Shown piece after piece: positions 36,977 through 46,712 of a DNA stretch of 64,000 nucleotides. The position numbers were made by a program, and so were the translations under genes. Source of the stretch: Enterococcus raffinosus (GTDB lineage Bacteria > Bacillota > Bacilli > Lactobacillales > Enterococcaceae); assembly GCF_018917525.1 (NCBI RefSeq), contig NZ_JAHLOS010000005.1, positions 62,001 to 126,000 on the forward strand, written 5' to 3'. Every line of letters starts with the position of its first letter. The first letter of the stretch is position 1. The notes under the pieces were generated by a model, which was not told where the DNA came from, ran no database searches, and saw only the letters and a list, made by a program, of their open reading frames with translations.

Positions 36977-37864
36977 ATGACTTATTGGGAAAAAGCCAAC
37001 CATTCATGGACCGCTGATTCAACTAGATTTATTCTTACTCCAAAGCAAAAAAGCCGCGATTTATTTTATTACATTCAAGAAATCGGCTACTTTAAGGCAA
37101 ACAAGCCGTATTTTACCGAACGAGAGAATCTTCCCTCCTATTTGATGAAATTCACCTTGTCTGGTACTGGGGAGCTGCATTACAAAGACGAGGTCTATAC
37201 TCTAAAAGCGGGGGATATTTTTTTCATTGATTGTAAGAGCTACCAGTATTATAAAACCATCAGCAGCGAACCCTGGGAGATGGATTGGGTTCACTTTTCT
37301 GGTGGAAACACTGAAAACTTCTATCACGAATTCATCAAAAATGGCTCGAATGTTCTACATACGAACTCAGAAAACGCGCGAAATAACCAGATTCACTTAC
37401 TCATGGAGAAATTATTACAGCTGCAAAAGGAACCAAATGCCAAAACAGACTTTGAATCCTCTGTCCTAGTGCATGAATTATTAAATGAGCTGATTCTGCA
37501 AAAATACCAAATGGACTTTGCGGACAGCGAAATTCCTGAATACATTCTGAATGTGAAAAGCTATATCGACGAGAATTACCGTCAGGGCGTTACCCTAGAG
37601 GAGTTAGAAAAACATTTCCATCTAAATAAATATCAAATCGTCAAAGACTTTTCGAAATTCATGGGGCAGCCTCCAGTGGATTATCAAATAAGCTGCAAAA
37701 TTTCCTATGCGAAAGATTTGCTTCGGTATTCCAATCTTTCAATTAAGGAGATCTCATTAGAAGCAGGTCTGGACAATTTTGCTTACTTTAGCCGCCTCTT
37801 TAAAAAAAAGACCGGGATTTCTCCTAGTGAATACCGCAGAACAGATCGAGTGATTAAAGAATAA
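36977..37864 (+). CDS. AraC-family regulator, rhamnose type
   Basis: 295 residues. An N-terminal cupin-like sugar-binding domain (GTGELHYKDEVYTLKAGDIFFI) is followed by two helix-turn-helix units (VTLEELEKHFHLNKYQIVKDFSKF and LSIKEISLEAGLDNFAYFSRLFKKKTGISPSEYR). ATG at 36977 has AAAGGAAG six bases upstream and replaces the longer frame from 36947, which starts on the promoter. Placed back-to-back with rhaB, it is the probable rhamnose-responsive activator. Confidence 0.9.
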   Translation: MTYWEKANHSWTADSTRFILTPKQKSRDLFYYIQEIGYFKANKPYFTERENLPSYLMKFTLSGTGELHYKDEVYTLKAGDIFFIDCKSYQYYKTISSEPWEMDWVHFSGGNTENFYHEFIKNGSNVLHTNSENARNNQIHLLMEKLLQLQKEPNAKTDFESSVLVHELLNELILQKYQMDFADSEIPEYILNVKSYIDENYRQGVTLEELEKHFHLNKYQIVKDFSKFMGQPPVDYQISCKISYAKDLLRYSNLSIKEISLEAGLDNFAYFSRLFKKKTGISPSEYRRTDRVIKE

Positions 37865-37878
37865 GTTGACAATCAGCT

Positions 37879-37914
37879 AAAAAGCCCGATCATTCATCCA
37901 ATGATCGGGCTTTT
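37879..37914. terminator. Bidirectional terminator
   Basis: AAAAAGCCCGATCA pairs with TGATCGGGCTTTT around a nine-base loop. It separates the convergent AraC and rhamnosidase genes. Confidence 0.9.
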
Positions 37915-37930
37915 AACGAATAGAACTATC

Positions 37931-40561
37931 TTAAAACTCTAGTTCAACATCTTCAATTCCATAGTTCTGCGGTTGATACTCTCCATAATAAGCGGCCAAC
38001 GGAGACTTGTTTAAATAATTATTCAATGTACTGCCAACAATGATCTCCAGCTCAATCGTTTCAGCACGTGATTGCTTATCCAAAGGGTATTCTCCTGTGA
38101 GAGGATTTCCTAATATTTCATGACCATTGATCTTCACCGTTAAGCTGCCTTCCGCATTTTTAATACAAACTTTTTTAGGTGTTTTATCCTCTAATCTAAA
38201 ATCAGTACGATAAATCCCCACTCCTGAGAGAGGCTCAAAATCTGAAAGCTCATTCCAATAGCTTAATTCGAGTAATTGTCTTTGCTTAGTATTCTTTTTA
38301 ATTGCTAGTGAATCAATCGAATCCATTTCCCAACTTTCTACAGTCAGTGCCCAAAGCTGGTTCTTAAGTGATAACCTTTGATTTGCATTTTCCTCCAACC
38401 CTTCCGTCGTTCCCTTTTCCAGAAGCTCAAACACCCGACATTCTTTCGCCAGCAGTCGGTCATTTCTTACAGCACCTAGTTCACCCGTCCATAAAAACCA
38501 TTCACGAAGTCGATAGGTTTTAAAAAGCTGTGAAAGTGAGAGACTTTCCTCGCCTTGATTGTAGCAAACCACTAATTTATGCTCTTCACCTGATCGTTGA
38601 TACGTCAATAAATTACCTGATTCATTCGAGCACTCAGATATCCCAAGAACATCCACTAGCTCTTTTAAATCTTTTGAATCTTGATAAATAACTGCAAGTC
38701 CGCGATTTTGCCAATCGGCGATTGCTTCTTTTACTTCTTTTGTTAAATTCTCTCCCTTGGGAATAAGCAAGCTACGATATTCGGCCCCTTTTGTGAACAG
38801 CTGATTATTCTCAATTGTTACGGATTCTGAGAACAAGCCCTCAGTCATCACTTGGTACCGGTAGCCTAATCGCGTTAATTGTTTTCCAACCTTGACTTGC
38901 TTGTTTTCACTGGCGTTATGTCCTGACTGATAGACTAAAACATCCAAGCAATTTTTTCCGTACCGCAAGAGTTCGTGCAAGCGACCTAAATACGTTGTAT
39001 AAGAGTATAGCTGATTCCAAACAGGCTGACGTGGCCCCCATGGTTCAGCGAATCCTCGTCCGCCAAGCATCGGATTGAAGGCAGAAAACCCTGGCCACCG
39101 CGCTCCTGGTGCGTACTTGAAGGGAAAACCATGCCAATAGGTTTGATTGACTCCAGCCATGTAATTTTTATGAAGCGTTTCAAATAACTGTGATAAGGTC
39201 GTTGCATAGCCTTGAAAAAGATAAGCTCCCGCTTCATCGGATAGAATACTGTTACCGCCAAAATCGCGTCCGGCAGCTAATAGTCGAAAAGCATCATTGC
39301 CATCCTCACCAAAGCCCAACGATTCTCCCTCTACGATATCTAATTTTGCAGCGGCAGCGGCAGAATCGATCGCCCAGCCATAAGGCTGCGCGCGATAGTT
39401 CAAGCCTAATGAATTTGCCCACTCCTTCAATGGAGCTAAATGATACTCCTGATAAAGCTGATTCAGCACGTTAAAATAGTCATGTCGGAGTTCTCGAACC
39501 TTCTCTTCCTTTTCCTGTTCCACCTGAAAACTAGAGCTTTCAACCCCTAACCCTTTATCCTGATTGATTCCTAAAACAAAGGACAGGAATGGACGAATAT
39601 CATACCCAACTCGTTTTTTAAATTCCTGCAAAAGATTCGTAGTCCAATGCCCTACTGATTGCAACTCCAATGAATCTTCAAAAAAGCAATCACCAACATC
39701 TTTCAATAGTGCCAAAAACTCCGAATCAAAAAAGAAATTTTTCTCCCAGAGTGATTGGATCAATGCCGCCCCCTTTGGAGAAAAGTGATCCACTACGTAT
39801 GCATATGGGTCCATTACATCTGGTCGATTGGCACTTCCCATCGAAAACATATTAACTCGTTGACCAGTTCCTCTTTCATAAATCGCAATAATCAGACTCT
39901 CTGGATGCAGCGAAGTGACTGCTTCTGTTAGTTTCCCATCTTTTACCTTTGAGGTGATTTCCACTAACGAATCAAATTGAATTTCATCACTGATTACCGT
40001 ATAGGCTTTCTCCCACGGCACAGCTGGCGGCATCTCTACCTCCTTATGTGCGACATGGGCAGCAAGATAAACAGCAATTAAATTATTCTTTATCTCATCA
40101 CCGTTGATTTTCTTAGACGTTGTCAGATAGTGAGGAGGACATAGCTCCTCGATCATCGCTCCTTCAGCGATACTATCTGAAAAAGAACACGTCCCATATA
40201 CTAACTCCTTGGCCGTGCCAAAATCATTTGGATCAGCTTCGTTTGTTGATGCAGGCCAGTGGGGACCGACTGTCAAATCAACCGATAAACCATATTTTTT
40301 TGCAGATTTCATTGCCTGCTTCACAGAAATACGCCAATTTTCACTCGTAAAGCCATACTTCTCAGGCGTTAAAACTTGTGCATCCTCTTCGGAGATCGCG
40401 TCATAGACATCAGAAATTTCAACTCCGCCAAAACCTGCTTCAGCAATCTCCTTCAGCTCTTGATCTAATTCCTCTAGATGATGCGCCACGTACCCGCCTG
40501 GCCACCAGTATCTTAATCTTGGTCGACTTTCCTTTGCCGGCTGCTTAAATTTTTCTCTCAT
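37931..40561 (-). CDS. GH106-like alpha-L-rhamnosidase
   Basis: 876 residues, no signal peptide. The N-terminal RPRLRYWWPGGYVAHHLEELDQELKEIAEAGFGGVEISDVY is the start of the barrel seen in GH106 rhamnosidases and relatives. A C-terminal beta-sandwich with a jellyroll-type carbohydrate-binding look ends GVEIYRTDFRLE-like and VKINGHEILGNPLTGEYPLD. It would release L-rhamnose from imported rhamnosides, feeding the rhaBAD genes next door. ATG at 40561 has AAGGA nine bases before it; ATG at 40570 overlaps the ribosome site. It follows the MFS gene after 13 bp. Confidence 0.78.
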   Translation of the reverse strand: MREKFKQPAKESRPRLRYWWPGGYVAHHLEELDQELKEIAEAGFGGVEISDVYDAISEEDAQVLTPEKYGFTSENWRISVKQAMKSAKKYGLSVDLTVGPHWPASTNEADPNDFGTAKELVYGTCSFSDSIAEGAMIEELCPPHYLTTSKKINGDEIKNNLIAVYLAAHVAHKEVEMPPAVPWEKAYTVISDEIQFDSLVEITSKVKDGKLTEAVTSLHPESLIIAIYERGTGQRVNMFSMGSANRPDVMDPYAYVVDHFSPKGAALIQSLWEKNFFFDSEFLALLKDVGDCFFEDSLELQSVGHWTTNLLQEFKKRVGYDIRPFLSFVLGINQDKGLGVESSSFQVEQEKEEKVRELRHDYFNVLNQLYQEYHLAPLKEWANSLGLNYRAQPYGWAIDSAAAAAKLDIVEGESLGFGEDGNDAFRLLAAGRDFGGNSILSDEAGAYLFQGYATTLSQLFETLHKNYMAGVNQTYWHGFPFKYAPGARWPGFSAFNPMLGGRGFAEPWGPRQPVWNQLYSYTTYLGRLHELLRYGKNCLDVLVYQSGHNASENKQVKVGKQLTRLGYRYQVMTEGLFSESVTIENNQLFTKGAEYRSLLIPKGENLTKEVKEAIADWQNRGLAVIYQDSKDLKELVDVLGISECSNESGNLLTYQRSGEEHKLVVCYNQGEESLSLSQLFKTYRLREWFLWTGELGAVRNDRLLAKECRVFELLEKGTTEGLEENANQRLSLKNQLWALTVESWEMDSIDSLAIKKNTKQRQLLELSYWNELSDFEPLSGVGIYRTDFRLEDKTPKKVCIKNAEGSLTVKINGHEILGNPLTGEYPLDKQSRAETIELEIIVGSTLNNYLNKSPLAAYYGEYQPQNYGIEDVELEF

Positions 40562-40574
40562 TGACTTCATTCCT

Positions 40575-41762
40575 TCACACCTTCTTTTCCTCTAAAAAAC
40601 GCATACTTTTCTTTTGAAAATTCGAGACAATCGCTCCAACTGCTACTATTAAAGAAATGACACAACCAATCAGCATCGCTCCAGAGGCAGTTGAACCAAT
40701 CAACATTTGATTTAAGAAGTTGATGATGGCTGGGCTTAAAAAACCTCCGATAGAATTTGCGGTAGACAAGACCGCCATTCCCATTGGTATCAATATCGGA
40801 TGAACTAAGATAGTTATTAAAAAAGGTGCCTGTGAGAAAAACAATGCCTGACCAGCACCTGACAGAAAACTACCAATGATTGCCAATGGTAAATTTCCCG
40901 CAAATGCTAAAATAAGTAACGAGACACCTTCAATTACAAAGGCAAACGCGATCATATGTGACTTCACTAGTTTAGAAATCTTGCCGACACAAAGCCCGGT
41001 AACTAATCCGCCTAACTGCGCCAACATCGTCACCATTCCTGAAATATCACTTCCACCTAAATTATTCTCACTAATCAAAAGAGAAATATTGTTATTAAAG
41101 GCATTATTGACTACCATGAAGCAAAAACCCATCAACGCCACAATCAGAACTCGTTTATTCACACTTTCTCTCAGCGAATGCTTTTCATGTTGTTCTTGCT
41201 TTTCTTCATTGCTGGTTTTTGGCAGACAAACCCAGGCAATAACAAAAACCAGTGCTGCAAAAACGTAAGTTAAATACGACTGGTACCAAACTCTAGCTCC
41301 TAAATTCCCGGATACGAACATCAAGAACATCGTTCCTATACTGACAAAGGAAACCTGTTTCCCCATTGCTCCTTGACGCTCCTCCACGGGGAAATAATCA
41401 GCGATCAATCCCGGAATTACATTCGTGATAAATCCGACGCTTACCCCAATTAATCCTGAGCAAATAATTAGAGTAATCAGTTGATGATGAAAAAAATACG
41501 GAATTAGTCCAAAAATACAGGTAGCGGCCGCACCGATTAAAGCAATCGTGCGTTTAGAAATCGAAAGAGCAATCCTCCCTACCGCAAATGCCGCCACGAT
41601 TCCTGTTAAATTGGCGACAGATAAGATCATTTGAATTTGACTGATTCCGTTATTTGGGAACGCTCCAACAATTGCACCTAAAACTGGGGACATCAGCAAA
41701 GTAGCCATTGAAAGCATACTTAAAGAAAAAATCCCTACTTTAATTCTTAAACTCGTTTGCAT
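40575..41762 (-). CDS. MFS transporter, probable rhamnoside importer
   Basis: 395 residues, about twelve membrane helices, with the MFS loop motif in FAVGRIALSISKRTIALIG. It starts at ATG 41762 with AAGGAGAG six bases upstream; the longer frame to 41831 lacks a ribosome site. It is the first gene of a two-gene operon with the rhamnosidase, so transport of a rhamnose-containing oligosaccharide is inferred. A TTGTAT-N17-TAAGAT promoter lies at about 41791-41819 on the minus strand. Confidence 0.85.
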   Translation of the reverse strand: MQTSLRIKVGIFSLSMLSMATLLMSPVLGAIVGAFPNNGISQIQMILSVANLTGIVAAFAVGRIALSISKRTIALIGAAATCIFGLIPYFFHHQLITLIICSGLIGVSVGFITNVIPGLIADYFPVEERQGAMGKQVSFVSIGTMFLMFVSGNLGARVWYQSYLTYVFAALVFVIAWVCLPKTSNEEKQEQHEKHSLRESVNKRVLIVALMGFCFMVVNNAFNNNISLLISENNLGGSDISGMVTMLAQLGGLVTGLCVGKISKLVKSHMIAFAFVIEGVSLLILAFAGNLPLAIIGSFLSGAGQALFFSQAPFLITILVHPILIPMGMAVLSTANSIGGFLSPAIINFLNQMLIGSTASGAMLIGCVISLIVAVGAIVSNFQKKSMRFLEEKKV

Positions 41763-41883
41763 TTTAAACTCTCCTTTATGTGGTATTTGAACTTGTAAGG
41801 TAATCTTAAATGCTAAAGAAAACGGATACAATGCGTGAAACGAGCTATTAACTGTGATAATATGACCTAAAGGAGCGATCTAT

Positions 41884-42879
41884 ATGAAAAACGAGCCGTA
41901 TTTTCGTCACGTCGAACACATTCCGAGAATTGATCAAACGAAGAATTCCTTAAGTCCCTATGTTATTGTTGACCCAGCATTTGATCCCTATCGTGAACTT
42001 CATGACAAAAAAGAAATAAGCCTACCGCTAAAAAATATTCTTTCAAACCTTGACCTAGATGACCAATTACACTTTGCCATTGTCTCCCATTACTTGGATC
42101 TTCCGTCCAATTTGCATTATCACGATTATATTGAGATTGTCTATTTACCTGAGGGCAAACTACTGAATGTAGTTAATCACACCCCATTCATTATGGAATC
42201 CGGTAGTCTTTTTTTGATCAATCAAGAAATCCCTCATCTAGTTGCTTGTTTACCTAATGAAAAGTTGAAGCCGATGGTGGTAAATCTGTTGATTCATCCC
42301 CAAATTTTTGATGCCTTCCAAGAGACAACGCGGCAGCCAGCTACGTTGACTAGTCAGCTGTTCAACTTTGGTGATTACCTTATTTATCATCGCTCGGATT
42401 TAGAGAATGTTCATTACTATTTACAACGGTTGATCACCGAATATTATCAAGCGAACTATACTTTTTCTTATACTGTGTTAGGGTATCTGATGATTTTTTT
42501 AGAAGAACTAGTTAAATTACAGCATCCGTTGAATAAAACGACAGATAGACTTACTCAAGACGTTCTTGACAGAATTAAAAAGGACCCCGCAACTGTTTCG
42601 CTAGAACTTTTAACAAAAGAACTTTCTTATAGTAAAGGGTATCTTTCACGACACATAAAAAAACAAACGGGCAAAACTATTTCGCAGCTTATTACCGATG
42701 AAAAATTAATACTTGCGGAAAAATATCTCTCAGAAACCTCAAAAACCATCTCTGAGATTTCAGAGATGGTGAATTATCAAAGTGAAAGCCATTTTTACCG
42801 CCTGTTTAAAAAAAGATTCCAGCTGACACCTAAACAATATCGGCTTTTGATAAAACAACTTTTCACAATTTTTATTTAA
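41884..42879 (+). CDS. AraC-family regulator of the rhamnoside operon
   Basis: 331 residues. An N-terminal cupin region (LHYHDYIEIVYLPEGKLLNVVNHTPFIMESGSLFLINQEIPH) precedes two helix-turn-helix units (VSLELLTKELSYSKGYLSRHIKKQTGKTI and KTISEISEMVNYQSESHFYRLFKKRFQLTPKQYR). AAAGGAG precedes ATG at 41884. It diverges from the MFS-rhamnosidase operon, the classic layout of a local activator. Different in sequence from the AraC protein at 36977. Confidence 0.9.
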   Translation: MKNEPYFRHVEHIPRIDQTKNSLSPYVIVDPAFDPYRELHDKKEISLPLKNILSNLDLDDQLHFAIVSHYLDLPSNLHYHDYIEIVYLPEGKLLNVVNHTPFIMESGSLFLINQEIPHLVACLPNEKLKPMVVNLLIHPQIFDAFQETTRQPATLTSQLFNFGDYLIYHRSDLENVHYYLQRLITEYYQANYTFSYTVLGYLMIFLEELVKLQHPLNKTTDRLTQDVLDRIKKDPATVSLELLTKELSYSKGYLSRHIKKQTGKTISQLITDEKLILAEKYLSETSKTISEISEMVNYQSESHFYRLFKKRFQLTPKQYRLLIKQLFTIFI

Positions 42880-42915
42880 GAAGGGGCTAGAGCTGTTTAA
42901 TTGAGCTTAAACCCT

Positions 42916-43401
42916 TTAAATCGATTTTACTTGCGATACCCAGTGCTCCATCGTCTTTCTGTTAGAGCTTGTTAATTCTCTTCCTTGAACCCATTTTGCC
43001 TGTTCATTGGTAGCTTCTTTCAGGGCTTGATCACTAGATCCAAATCCACTGCCGCCTGACGTGCAGAAGGGAATGATTGTTTTCCCCTTCCAATCATACT
43101 GCCGGAAAAAAGCTTCTACGATTTTAGGCGCCTTGCCCCACCAGATGGGATAACCAACAAAGATTACTTCATAATTGGCTAGATCGAGTGAATTTTCAAC
43201 AAGTTCTAGCTTATTCGTAGAGCCAGTCATCTCCAGGCTGCTGCGACTATTGGGATTATTCCAATCTAAATCAGCGCTAGTATACGGTTGCTTCGGTTCA
43301 ATCTCAAGGATATCCGCACCAAGAATTCCAGCCAGCTGAGTGGCTGTCCGTCGCGTTTTTCCACTTGCTGAAAAGAAGGTAACTAACTGTTTTTGTGTCA
43401 T
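42916..43401 (-). CDS. Flavodoxin-family protein
   Basis: 161 residues, one flavodoxin-like domain. FFSASGKTRRTATQLAGILG is the FMN phosphate loop, FVGYPIWWGKAPKIVEAFF and PFCTSGGSGFGSS are the flavin-contact blocks. It could be an NAD(P)H oxidoreductase or electron carrier. Lies 36 bp after the aldo/keto reductase gene on the same strand, so it shares that MerR-type promoter. Confidence 0.88.
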   Translation of the reverse strand: MTQKQLVTFFSASGKTRRTATQLAGILGADILEIEPKQPYTSADLDWNNPNSRSSLEMTGSTNKLELVENSLDLANYEVIFVGYPIWWGKAPKIVEAFFRQYDWKGKTIIPFCTSGGSGFGSSDQALKEATNEQAKWVQGRELTSSNRKTMEHWVSQVKSI

Positions 43402-43437
43402 TTCTCGTTCGCTCCTTTGGTTTAGACTTTATTCGAA

Positions 43438-44304
43438 TTACAATTTTCCGCCAAATACTGGGAAGAAGCCGTGTTCTCCGTAATCATCGATTTTTTCAAT
43501 GGTCTTCAGCATTTCCATATCTGCATCGCTGATTTCAAAGTTCAACTCTGCATTGTTTTTCATATGATCCGGATTGCTTGTTTTCGGGATCACGACAATT
43601 CCTAATTGCAAATCGTATTTCAGGCTAAGCTGTGCCACGCTGACATCGTACTTCGCGGCGATAGCTTTTACGTCTTCGCGATTTAAAACTGCTCCGTGAC
43701 CAATAGGCGAATAGGCCTCAACTTGGATGCCATTTGTCTGACAAAACTCGATTAGTTCTAGCGGTGTATTTCCAATATGACACAACACTTGATTCACCAT
43801 TGGCTTGATCTCCGTATTTTCCAACAGATTTTCTAAATCCTCTTGTAAAAAATTAGAAACACCAATGGCTTTTACCTTGCCAGCTTTGTAGGCAGCTTCT
43901 AACGCTTTCCATGCTTGAATATTTCCTTCAAAGTAGCGATCCTCTGACTGATTCACTTCCTTCCATGGTTGCGGGCTGTGAATAATCATTAGATCGAAAT
44001 AATCTAAGCCGGCTTTACGAAGAGAGTCATCAATAGAGGCAGCCGCACCTTCGTAAGTCTTTTCCTCAGCCGCAACCTTGGTTGTGATAAAAAGCTCCTG
44101 ACGGTCGACTCCACTTTTTCTAACTCCTTCACCAACACCCTTTTCATTCCCATAAGCTTGCGCAGTATCAATATGACGATAGCCTAAAGCAATCGCATCA
44201 ATCACCGCTTGTTCTGTCTGCTCATCATTCAGTAACCAAGTTCCTAAACCTAAAGCTGGGATTTTTACCCCGTTGTTTAATTCAAACTCATTCGTGTAAG
44301 TCAT
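43438..44304 (-). CDS. Aldo/keto reductase
   Basis: 288 residues, AKR5-type. NADPH-dependent reduction of aldehydes or ketones. The catalytic tetrad is visible: Asp and Tyr in HIDTAQAYGNEKGVGEG, Lys in ITTKVAAE, His in MIIHSPQPW. The coenzyme site VIPKTSNPDHMKNN is present. The upstream promoter has a 19-bp spacer filled by a MerR-type operator, so induction by electrophiles or aldehydes is likely. The flavodoxin gene follows. Confidence 0.92.
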   Translation of the reverse strand: MTYTNEFELNNGVKIPALGLGTWLLNDEQTEQAVIDAIALGYRHIDTAQAYGNEKGVGEGVRKSGVDRQELFITTKVAAEEKTYEGAAASIDDSLRKAGLDYFDLMIIHSPQPWKEVNQSEDRYFEGNIQAWKALEAAYKAGKVKAIGVSNFLQEDLENLLENTEIKPMVNQVLCHIGNTPLELIEFCQTNGIQVEAYSPIGHGAVLNREDVKAIAAKYDVSVAQLSLKYDLQLGIVVIPKTSNPDHMKNNAELNFEISDADMEMLKTIEKIDDYGEHGFFPVFGGKL

Positions 44305-44348
44305 CTAAAAACCTCCAAAATATAGTATCATTTTCATTGCTTACTCTT

Positions 44349-44379
44349 ATCATAACCCTAAAGTCAGCTTTAGGTTCAA
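44349..44379 (-). promoter_or_regulatory. MerR-type promoter of the aldo/keto reductase gene
   Basis: Minus strand TTGAAC (44374-44379), a 19-base spacer, TATGAT (44349-44354). The spacer carries CCTAAAG-TCAG-CTTTAGG (44357-44374). Over-long spacers with a central dyad are diagnostic of MerR-family activation. Confidence 0.8.
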
Positions 44380-44616
44380 GCCCTTATATAAAAAAATTTC
44401 AAAACAAAAAAGCTATAGGATAAAGCTCCGGAATCCTTTAACAGCTTGAATAAGCGCGCCAGAATCTTTTAAAAGTTTTTATTGATATCTTTAAAGAGAG
44501 TATTTTGTTGCCTTCGGATCAGACTTTTAAAAAACTATACAACGAAGGGAGCTCTCAATTAAGACAGCTCCCTTTGATTTCTTCTATCTATTAAACAACT
44601 TTATTGAACGCCTCCA
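44380..44616. other. Intergenic region with a GGGAGCT hairpin
   Basis: AAGGGAGCT and AGCTCCCTT at 44547-44574 can pair around a ten-base loop; T-rich sequence follows on the plus strand only. No gene seen. Confidence 0.45.
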
Positions 44617-45912
44617 CTAAGAAGACTCTTCAGAAATAGTTTCTTGTCTTTTTCGTTCCGCAATTTTTTTCTGCAGCTCTATATCATAATTCCGTGCCTG
44701 AGGAATTAAAACATTTACCACGCCGCAAACCAAGGTGCCGATGCCTGCAATCATAAACATTTTTTCAACTCCGATATTATCCGCGATCGGTCCAGCAAAA
44801 ATCAAGCCCACAGGACCTGTGATACTCATCAATGAATTAATGACACCTAAGACTCGGCCTAAATATTTAGGTTCGTAGCTTTGCTGAATCATGGCCATTA
44901 ATAAGGTATTGAAATAGGGTGTCGCGAAGCCTGCAATGGCATTTAAAGCTACGAACACCATAAAGCCTTTTTGTGTTCCTGGCAATAATCCACTTAATCC
45001 GATGGTTACCCCAATAACCAAATAAGAAAAAAGAATCGGCAGCATGCGATTTTTCCATTTACCAAACAGGCCAATCACTGCGCCGCCAGCCAACATCCCA
45101 GTCGCCTAAATCACTTCGATCAAACCTGCTTGCCCCACCGTCCCCTTAAAATAGTCCATCGTCATTAAAGGATATAGACTAGCTGCTGGCATAAAGATCA
45201 GCATGAACACCGAGCCAATAAGCGTAATATACCAAAGACCTTTATTTTCAATCAGCCTCTGCAGGCCAAACTTTGAATCCGCTAAAATATGAATCCTTTC
45301 CCCTTCGGAAACAACATGAGGAATCGTTACAAAAAGCAGCAGCCCAACACCAAGAATAGCACCAAGTACGTCAAACAGAATCAGCCAATTCATCGGAATA
45401 ATCGAGAAAAGAAAAGCGCCCATTGCTGGGGCAATAATATAGTTGGCCGATTGAACCATTCCAAGCTGGCCATTCACTTTAGTCAGTTCCTCTTCCGGCA
45501 CCATCGTCGGCAGAATTGACTGAATGATCGGCATTTGGAACGTTTGAGCGACCGCCCGAACAAACAGCGATACAAAGACAAGCCATAATGGAAATTCAGG
45601 GGAAATCGTCCCCGTAATCGAAAGGATCAGCGCAAAGAGCGCGACAACAATATCAGTAATAATTAACAGAAATTTTTTATTGCGTCGGTCCACAACTGGT
45701 CCAACAAACGGACTCAGCACGACCATCGGTATCATCCCTAACAATGTAGCAAAGCTTAAAACCGTTGCGGAACCAGTTATCTTGGTCAAATACCAAATGA
45801 TAGAATACTGAACGATCATACTGGTTATTCCAGATAAAAACTGTCCAGCAAGAAAAAAATACAAGTTTCTCCGCCATTTAGTCGGCAACGATGAATCTAT
45901 TTTATTATTCAT
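44617..45912 (-). pseudogene. MFS efflux transporter split by an in-frame amber stop
   Basis: Codons from ATG 45912 read a Mef-type MFS transporter (LAGQFLSGITSMIVQYSIIWYL, FVGPVVDRRNKKFL) until TAG at 45106-45108 after GQAGLIEVI. The same frame continues ATGMLAGGAVIGLFGKWKNR to the normal end at 44617. A Trp codon (TGG) to TAG change would explain it. Together the halves give about 431 residues, a normal MFS length. Either a recent loss, a read-through case or a sequencing error. An internal ATG at 45096 could start the second half, but half a transporter is unlikely to work alone. Confidence 0.85.
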
Positions 45913-46131
45913 CTATCAAACACTCCTATTAGATAAAAGCAAGGAAACAATCAACAAAAACAAAACGATTGAATGGAAAGCTGCTGTTCTATTGGATAAT
46001 GCCCAAACAGCTCCAACTTAAAGATTATCTTTGATGATAGCCTAATATAGTAGGTGACACAAGTTGCAAGGCTGACCAAAATGGCACCACGGGAATGGTT
46101 GAAGAAAAGTCGGTTTCTAAGCGTAAACAAA

Positions 46132-46164
46132 ACAATCGCTAAACATGCGGTGTTCAGCGATTGT
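46132..46164 (-). terminator. Terminator-like hairpin in the debris region
   Basis: ACAATCGCTAAACA pairs with TGTTCAGCGATTGT with one mismatch. TTTTGTTT follows on the minus strand. It may have ended the gene whose tail remains at 46281. Confidence 0.6.
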
Positions 46165-46280
46165 TATCTTAGTAAATTTTTATCCAATGAATGATTGATG
46201 TCTTTGAATCTCTGCTTTGCGTCTAGTTTGAAACCATCACAAACATTTAAAGTAAACCTCATATATCCATCTATTTGAAG

Positions 46281-46451
46281 TTAACCTTTAAATAGTTTGA
46301 TCACTTTTCTTTGCTGATTCTCTATGTCTTGACTGTGCTCCTCTATCTGCCACTCCTCTTCCATAAGTACCAGTTCGTAGGGAACATTTTTAGGAAGGAT
46401 TATTTCCCCTAGGACTTCTGAGCCGCGCTGAGTCCATTGGAGCTGGATCAT
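46281..46451 (-). pseudogene. Possible C-terminal fragment of a carbohydrate enzyme
   Basis: A 56-codon frame whose middle, VLGEIILPKNVPYELVLMEE, looks like the C-terminal strand of a glycoside hydrolase such as a GH78-type rhamnosidase. The tail is Glu/Gln-rich and ends at TAA 46281. Weak similarity by eye. It adjoins an AraC fragment on the other strand, consistent with a decayed sugar locus. Confidence 0.3.
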
Positions 46452-46595
46452 GCCAGTTTACTTCTGAAAAACTCGGATCTTCCAATAGAGCAAATTATTC
46501 AACAAGTCGGCTACAAGAATATGAGCTTCTTCTACAAAATGTTTCATGATCGATACCATGTCTCTCCAAATAGCTACCGCCATTCTAATAGTTGA
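46422..46595 (+). pseudogene. C-terminal fragment of an AraC-family regulator
   Basis: Reading after a stop at 46419, the frame gives LELDHASLLLKNSDLPIEQI and then IQQVGYKNMSFFYKMFHDRYHVSPNSYR, the second helix-turn-helix of an AraC protein with its conserved YRx end. The rest of the gene (over 200 codons) is absent. There is no start codon or ribosome site. Confidence 0.8.
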
Positions 46596-46618
46596 ATTTC
46601 TTATCCACTATCGATTCT

Positions 46619-46673
46619 GTAAAAACAATAGCACCTAGTCTGTCATTAAAGACAAACCAAGTGCTATTTTGTT
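46619..46673 (-). terminator. Terminator of the MFS gene at 46713
   Basis: AATAGCAC pairs with GTGCTATT, flanked by A/T pairs, followed on the minus strand by TTGTTTTT. Confidence 0.65.
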
Positions 46674-46712
46674 CTTTTATAAGTGAGTAGTTATTGGCGA
46701 TTAACCACACTT

